From Mesotaenium endlicherianum (lineage: Eukaryota; Streptophyta; Zygnematophyceae; Zygnematales; Mesotaeniaceae), in NCBI GenBank assembly GCA_009602735.1, contig WELA01006134.1, forward strand, positions 104,592-125,239: 20,648 bases of DNA. Direction: 5' to 3'. The notes under the pieces were generated by a model that searched no databases, was not told where the DNA came from, and worked only from the letters and a program-made list of their open reading frames with translations. The position numbers and the translations under genes are program-made. Below, piece after piece: positions 16,265-20,648 of this stretch. How positions within the stretch are numbered: the first letter of the stretch is position 1; each line of letters opens with the position of its first letter.

Positions 16265-16340
16265 AAAGCAACCTAAAGGCACCTACTAGGTGCCTAGATG
16301 TGCCTGAACCTGCCTCAAGGTACCTCAAGGTGCCTAGAGG
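16265..16340. repeat. Cluster of AGGTGCCT/AGGCACCT motifs with a perfect hairpin
   Basis: AGGCACCT (16277-16284) and AGGTGCCT (16288-16295) form 8-bp arms around ACT. Further CCTCAAGGTRCCT copies follow. It lies about 600 bases before the carrier start codon. Confidence 0.8.
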
Positions 16341-16945
16341 TGATGCCACTTGTAATGGAAGCATTGCAAATAACACCTCAGTGCGAGTGCCATTTGTCCA
16401 CTTCAAGTCGACCTAGAAATAACAAAAGGCTTGTGCAGGCTGGTGCAGGCAACTATAGGCAAGGAGCACACACGGTCGACCCGCCATTTTTTCTCGACTC
16501 TCCTACAGGCCGTTTAGGACAGTGAAGGATCTTAATTGTTCTGACCGACTGTAAGCTGTTCAGGGTCTGCTGCAGGAGGTGCAGACTACACCACTTGCAT
16601 TCACAAGTAGCATGCATTCACAAGTAAAAAGTGGTACAGCTCAAAAGATTAGTTGTTTAAAGTTGCAACTAGTAATTGATTTGCTGTGCCAGTTAACAGT
16701 CCCTTGAGCTGCTGGGATACGAGCAATCAACAAACAGAAAAGATTGCAGGGTTTCCGCAACCACCCTGACGCAGGCTGGTTAGCTGGGACGTCAGACCAC
16801 TCACTGGTGTGCCTGGGAGTCAGCTATCACTCCTGAAAATCTAAGAGCTAAGAGGCTGGTGAGGTAGTTAAGGATCGATCGGTACAAACCATCTCATCCA
16901 GTTACGCCTAACCCCTCGATCCCAGTATCAGCAGGTGTACCCAAA

Positions 16946-17077
16946 ATGGCGAGCAACAGTAAAAATAGAGAAGGTTCTGGATCGCTCCTTTTTAAGCAGC
17001 TCTGTTCGGGGGCGCTTGCTGGAACTTTAGCTGATGGTATCACTTATCCGATGATGACCGTTAAGTCACGAATACAG
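16946..17077 (+). CDS. Mitochondrial carrier exon 1
   Basis: ATG at 16946 has a good context (AAAATGG, A at -3 and G at +4). Forty-four codons encode a short hydrophilic N-terminus ([13 protein letters not shown]) and the first membrane helix with [10 protein letters not shown]. The acidic residue normally third in the P-x-[DE]-x-x-[KR] signature is Met. The donor is CAG|GTACAC in phase 0. Confidence 0.9.
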
Positions 17078-20000
17078 GTACACAGAGAGGCATTGCACTA
17101 AGATTGCCTTCTCATTACTTAATTCTAACCTCACTGCTATAGCTTGTGACAGAAATCAAGTGTGCTTAAATATATGAGTTCATCCATTTAGGGTATAACT
17201 GAAGTGAAAGATCACGTGACCATCATGGGGGGCGGTCCTGGCTCACAGTCCAGCTAGAGGTGTGGGTAGGTTCAGCGACCAGATAACTTGACTATTGACC
17301 GTTGACCACAGGTGGACCACTAGTATATGTTGACCATATTGCCAAAAGGTGCTGACAGGCGCAGAGGGTCAACCATATGAGTGCATGTTGTTTGCAAGAA
17401 AAGTTTATTAAGGGTATCTGATGAAGTGTCCAGCACTTGGGTGGGAGAGCCATGGACAGAGCTAATATTTGTCATTGTATCACGGCAGCCTAAGCCTATC
17501 TTACTAGTTTGCAGCCCTTGCATCTGATGTGAGGTTGGTCATTATGTGTGCAGCAACATAGCGTCTTCTTGAGTCAAGTTTTGTGAAGGAAGAGTTGAGA
17601 TCTGCTTTCGAATATCAGACTCAGAAAAGTTGTATCTTGTATACATCGGCAACTCCGGTAACCGTAGTGGATGGACGATTGTGCAGTTTAGCTAGTAGCC
17701 TGGGGAGTAGCCTTGGAATCCAATCACAGAGGAGCATGCTCTGATCCGTCTAAGTCAAAGAATAGCTGGAACAAAGCAGAAGTTTGAAGATGCACACTCT
17801 CACACAGATCCATGTACAGGAAGTGAATGAGAGTATGTAGTGCATCAGCATGACCAACATAGATGCACAAATACATCGCTTTGTTTACAACATGATGCAA
17901 AACTAGCACGATGAGTCAATACAGGGGGACAGGTCAGGACCGAAGAACCTTCTTGAAAGCTTTGAGGCTGAATGACATGCTGGTCCAGCTGCTGTCACTG
18001 GGTTGGGCCGGGGCCTTCTCAAATTTTGGTACATAGTGCTGTTGCTTCACCCAAGAGACCTGATTCTCCTCCCCACCTCCCTTCTACCTCAATGTTGTTC
18101 TCTCCTCTCCAGGCTACTAGAGATCTCCGGTGTACCCCAGGATTTGAGTTTGGCCAGCAACCAGTGCTGACCCAGTGAGGAGTTGACCACTGCTGCCGGC
18201 ATTTAAGAAAAGCATGACTGACCTTTTCCTTCGTATGTGTGTGTGTGTGTGTGTGTGTATGTGTGTGTGTGTGTGTGTGTCTTTGTCTCCCTGCGCCCTC
18301 ACGTGTCGCCGGCTGGCAGGTCCAAGGAGCAGGTGCAGCAGTGGCAGCAGCAGCAGCCCCCACCCCCGCAGTGGCGGGGGTGGCGGGGGGCGCCTCGACG
18401 GCGGCAGCAGCAGCCTCCTCCTCGTCGTCATCCGCCGGCGCCTACATGTACAGGGGCCCCGTGAGCGCGCTCTACACCATCGCGACGCAGGAGGGGTGGC
18501 GCACTCTCTACAAGGGCTATGGCACGGTCATCCAGATAGCGCCAGCTCAGGCGCTCTACATGGCCACCTACCAGACTGCCAAGAAGACCCTACCTGGTGA
18601 GACCCTTGGTCCTCAGACCTCAGACAACAAACCAACCTTCCCCTCTGTTTTCTCCACCCTCCCCGGTCAGCCCTCTGGCTCTGCCCCTCCTTCCTCCACC
18701 TGCCCCACCCTGTCTGGTCAGCCCTCAGACCTCCCTCCTGCTCTGACTCCGGGTCTGGCCCTGGCTCTGGCTTCGGCTCCAGCTCCGGATCCAGCTTTAA
18801 GTCTGGCTCTGGCTTTGACTTCGGCTCCGGCTCCAGCTCCGGCTCCGGCTCCAAGTCCGGCTCCGGCTCCAGCTTCGGTTCCGGCTATGGCTCGTCTGAA
18901 TCTAGCTGCGCCAGGCTCTGTGACTCGGTGTGACTCTGATCCAGGCCTGCTGGCTCCAACTCCGTCGGCTCCATTGACTGCTGTCTGGTGTTGACTTTGA
19001 CTGTGCTGCTGACTATGCCAACTTGAACAGAGTGAGAGAGAGACAAGGAGAGTGAGAAAGAGAGTGAGAAAGAGATAGAGACAGAATCAGAGAGAGGGAC
19101 AGAGTCAGAAAGAGAGACAGGGGCAGAAAGAGATAGGGAGAGTCAGAGAGAGACGGGGACAGAGTGAGAGAGAGGAAGAGGGAGTGAGACGAAGACAGTT
19201 AAGAGTGTTGCTTGAGCTACCTACAAGTAACTTTCAAGACAAGAACTTGCGCTCATTCAAGTTGCTTGAGGCACGCAATAAGACAAGCGGTCTTCCCTTG
19301 CCCTGTGTGCTTGTGCTTCTCTTCTCTTCTTCTTCACTCCTGCTGCTGCGCCTCGCCTGGAGCATCTTCCTCCCCTCCTCTTTCCCCAACACCCCTCTTC
19401 CCCCCCTCCCCTTAAACGTTTCAAGTAAGAATTCATTTGAGGAGCTATACGCGACTGCTTTTGTGTTGTGCATTTGAATGTCCTTCATGAGATTTCAGTA
19501 TAGGGATCCCCCACACACGCCCCACACGCGTGCGGGCGTATACTTATGGTGGTGATCTTATGTATTCATGGTTTTTATACTTAAATAGACCTACTTATCT
19601 TACAATCTTCACCTCTTTACAAATCTTGACGGTGAGTAAACCTTGTGTTGATCTACAGTAGTGCACATTTACTGCATCCCTAAGAACCGATTATCACATG
19701 CGCACATTTTTCCAGGCACAGAGTTCACAGAAGGGGATAGGATCTGAAAGTGGACCACATGTGTAATGGTTGATAAGGTGTGTGCACTAAACTCTGGCCT
19801 CGCATGCCGTCGCTCCCCCGCCAGCACAACACCAGAGCTAGGCAGGAGGGCAGGAGCGAGGGAGGGAGGGAGCGACAGATTGGGGGCAGTAAGTGGGGGA
19901 GCAAGCGAGCAAGGGAGAAGGATAGATGGGAAGGAGGGAGGGGAATGTGGGAGAACGGAGGGAGGGAGGAAGGGGAGTGTGGGAGGAAGGAGGGAGGGAG

Positions 20001-20648
20001 GGAGGGAGCATGGGAGGGAAGGAGCATATTCTAGGTTTCTGCGAGTGAGTGTTGTGAGCTGGCACTGGAAGCAGGCCCCTCTTGCACTGTGCAAAGTTTT
20101 CTCCTGCCGTGCTTGTTAAGCTCCTCTTACTCACGCACCCTCTCTCACTCGCTCGCTCGCTCTCTCTTGCTCATTCGCTCGATGCTTCTCCAAGATTCCA
20201 GCTTGCTGCCTCAAAGCGATAAGAGGCCAGAGCTGCCGATGGCACAAGGCACGGCATCTAACGAGCGCAATATTCAATAAGCACGTTATTACTGTTGAGC
20301 AAAGTATGAAACAAGGAGCGGAGGTACTAATGAGCACATATGGCGACGAGCGCATGTAATAGTTCCGCATACAGTAACAAGCACACCAATAACACCCACT
20401 CGTGAAGCTTCTCCTCCTCCTCCTCCTTCTCCCCTCGTTTGTGCTGTGCTGTCCGGCGCGCGTGCGTGTGTGAGCAGGGGGCGCAAACAATCCAGCTGTG
20501 CATTTCGCCGGCGGCATATTGGCCACGCTGGTCCAGTCATCTGTCATGGTGCCCCTAGAAGTCATCAGAACGCGCCAGATGGTGCAATCCAAGGCCGCCG
20601 AAGGAGCCTACAACGTAATAGCACCCCCCCGCCCCCACCCCCTCCCCC
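16946..20648 (+). CDS. Mitochondrial carrier (SLC25) family gene, 5' three exons; continues past the window
   Basis: Exons 16946-17077, 18320-18596 and 20478-20614 join in phases 0, 1 and 0 to about 182 residues, a little over half of a typical 300-residue carrier. Each carrier has three repeats of two membrane helices and moves a metabolite across the mitochondrial inner membrane. Repeat 1 is complete: helix 1 ([18 protein letters not shown]) ending in [10 protein letters not shown], a matrix loop, [20 protein letters not shown] and helix 2 ([20 protein letters not shown]). Repeat 2 begins with [20 protein letters not shown] and the signature [12 protein letters not shown]. The substrate is not assignable here. 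The family call is secure; exon 4 onward lies beyond the window. Confidence 0.92.
17078..18319 (+). other. Mitochondrial carrier intron 1
   Basis: A 1,242-base intron ending GGCTGGCAG. It contains a sense (GT)n tract about 40 bases before the acceptor and no other visible exon. Helix 1 reads directly into VQG of exon 2, as expected for the family. Confidence 0.85.
18233..18281 (+). repeat. (GT)n microsatellite upstream of a splice acceptor
   Basis: About 24 GT units with one TA interruption end 38 bases before carrier exon 2. The GT strand is sense. Confidence 0.95.
18320..18596 (+). CDS. Mitochondrial carrier exon 2
   Basis: It opens VQGAGAAV, completing the first signature, then carries an unusual Ala/Ser-rich insertion of about 35 residues in the first matrix loop. 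The matrix helix ([17 protein letters not shown]) and helix 2 ([19 protein letters not shown]) follow. The donor is CCTG|GTGAGA in phase 1. The frame stays open for a further 132 codons past this donor. Confidence 0.9.
18750..18895 (+). repeat. Hexanucleotide minisatellite (GGCTCC/AGCTCC/GGCTCT)n
   Basis: Degenerate six-base units read as Ala-Pro or Ala-Leu in the frame that continues from exon 2. Confidence 0.9.
19028..19195 (+). repeat. (GA)n-rich polypurine tract
   Basis: About 168 bases of GAGA, GACA and GTGA units, almost all purine on the sense strand, in carrier intron 2. Confidence 0.95.
19853..20022 (+). repeat. (GGGA)n G-rich tract, potential G-quadruplex
   Basis: Repeated GGGA, GGAGGGAGG and GGGGAGTG blocks on the sense strand with many GGG runs at short spacing, notably around 19990-20010. 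Confidence 0.9.
20138..20182. repeat. (CTCG/CTCT)n tract
   Basis: Short tandem CTCG and CTCT units in carrier intron 2. Confidence 0.85.
20478..20614 (+). CDS. Mitochondrial carrier exon 3
   Basis: The acceptor TGTGAGCAG supplies the two bases that complete the exon 2 codon (phase 1), giving [10 protein letters not shown]. It then encodes helix 3 ([20 protein letters not shown]) with the canonical second signature [12 protein letters not shown] and a short loop ending GAYN. The likely donor is AAC|GTAATA in phase 0, after which the sequence becomes C-rich. Confidence 0.88.

Larger units (their letters stand above)
14046..16945. other. Gene-poor intergenic region
   Basis: No exon with family resemblance was found on either strand. 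It holds a TGTAA near 14511 that could polyadenylate the unknown gene, a decayed BED-finger-like frame (15606-15760, minus strand), several small repeats (15101-15130, 15999-16046, 16265-16340), a GGGCC-rich patch at 16060-16130, and the probable 5' UTR and promoter of the mitochondrial carrier gene at its right end. Confidence 0.6.
18597..20477 (+). other. Mitochondrial carrier intron 2
   Basis: A 1,881-base intron packed with simple sequence: a GGCTCC-type hexamer tract, a GA tract, a GGGA tract and (CTCG)n. Small open frames within it carry no family signal. A CTCCTCCTCCTCC pyrimidine tract lies about 45 to 70 bases before the acceptor. Confidence 0.85.

Noticed and set aside
19669..20134. 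Minus-strand Pro/Leu/Ser-rich frames over the GGGA tract
   Set aside because: They are reverse reads of the repeat inside carrier intron 2.
1..20648. tRNA, rRNA, CRISPR array or intact transposon
   Set aside because: I saw no cloverleaf arms, no rRNA-like blocks, no regularly spaced repeats with unique spacers, and no terminal inverted repeats with a target-site duplication.

Overview
This is a nuclear window from a eukaryote, most likely a green-lineage alga or an early streptophyte. It contains spliced genes with GT-AG introns of about 150 to 1,900 bases and many microsatellites. One gene has a domain set (Plus3, WG/GW repeats, C-terminal CCCH finger) known from the plant protein NERD. The species cannot be named from the sequence. 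There are no bacterial operons, CRISPR arrays, rRNA or tRNA genes that I can see.

Layout: (1) 1-923, plus strand: intron and last coding exon of a fructosamine-3-kinase-type protein kinase. (2) 924-2394: convergent intergenic or 3' UTR sequence. (3) 2395-8934, minus strand: a NERD-like gene in about eight exons, with a Plus3 domain split over five exons, an acidic linker, a possible divergent GYF exon, a large glycine/alanine/tryptophan (WG/GW) region and a CCCH finger ending exactly at the stop. (4) 8935-9690: probable divergent promoter region. (5) 9691-14045, plus strand: an unrecognised, Ser-Pro-rich, probably disordered protein of about 1,117 residues in three phase-compatible exons, with two families of internal peptide repeats. 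(6) 14046-16945: gene-poor DNA with a possible decayed BED-type zinc finger and small repeats. (7) 16946 to the window end, plus strand: the first three exons of a mitochondrial carrier (SLC25) gene, continuing beyond the window.

The genes do not form an obvious pathway. The most interesting is the NERD-like gene. NERD in Arabidopsis links an ARGONAUTE protein to chromatin in a non-canonical RNA-directed silencing route, and the tryptophan pattern here has the form expected of an ARGONAUTE hook. Exon boundaries were derived by hand from splice consensus, reading phase and alignment from memory to the Plus3 family. They are predictions, not transcript data.
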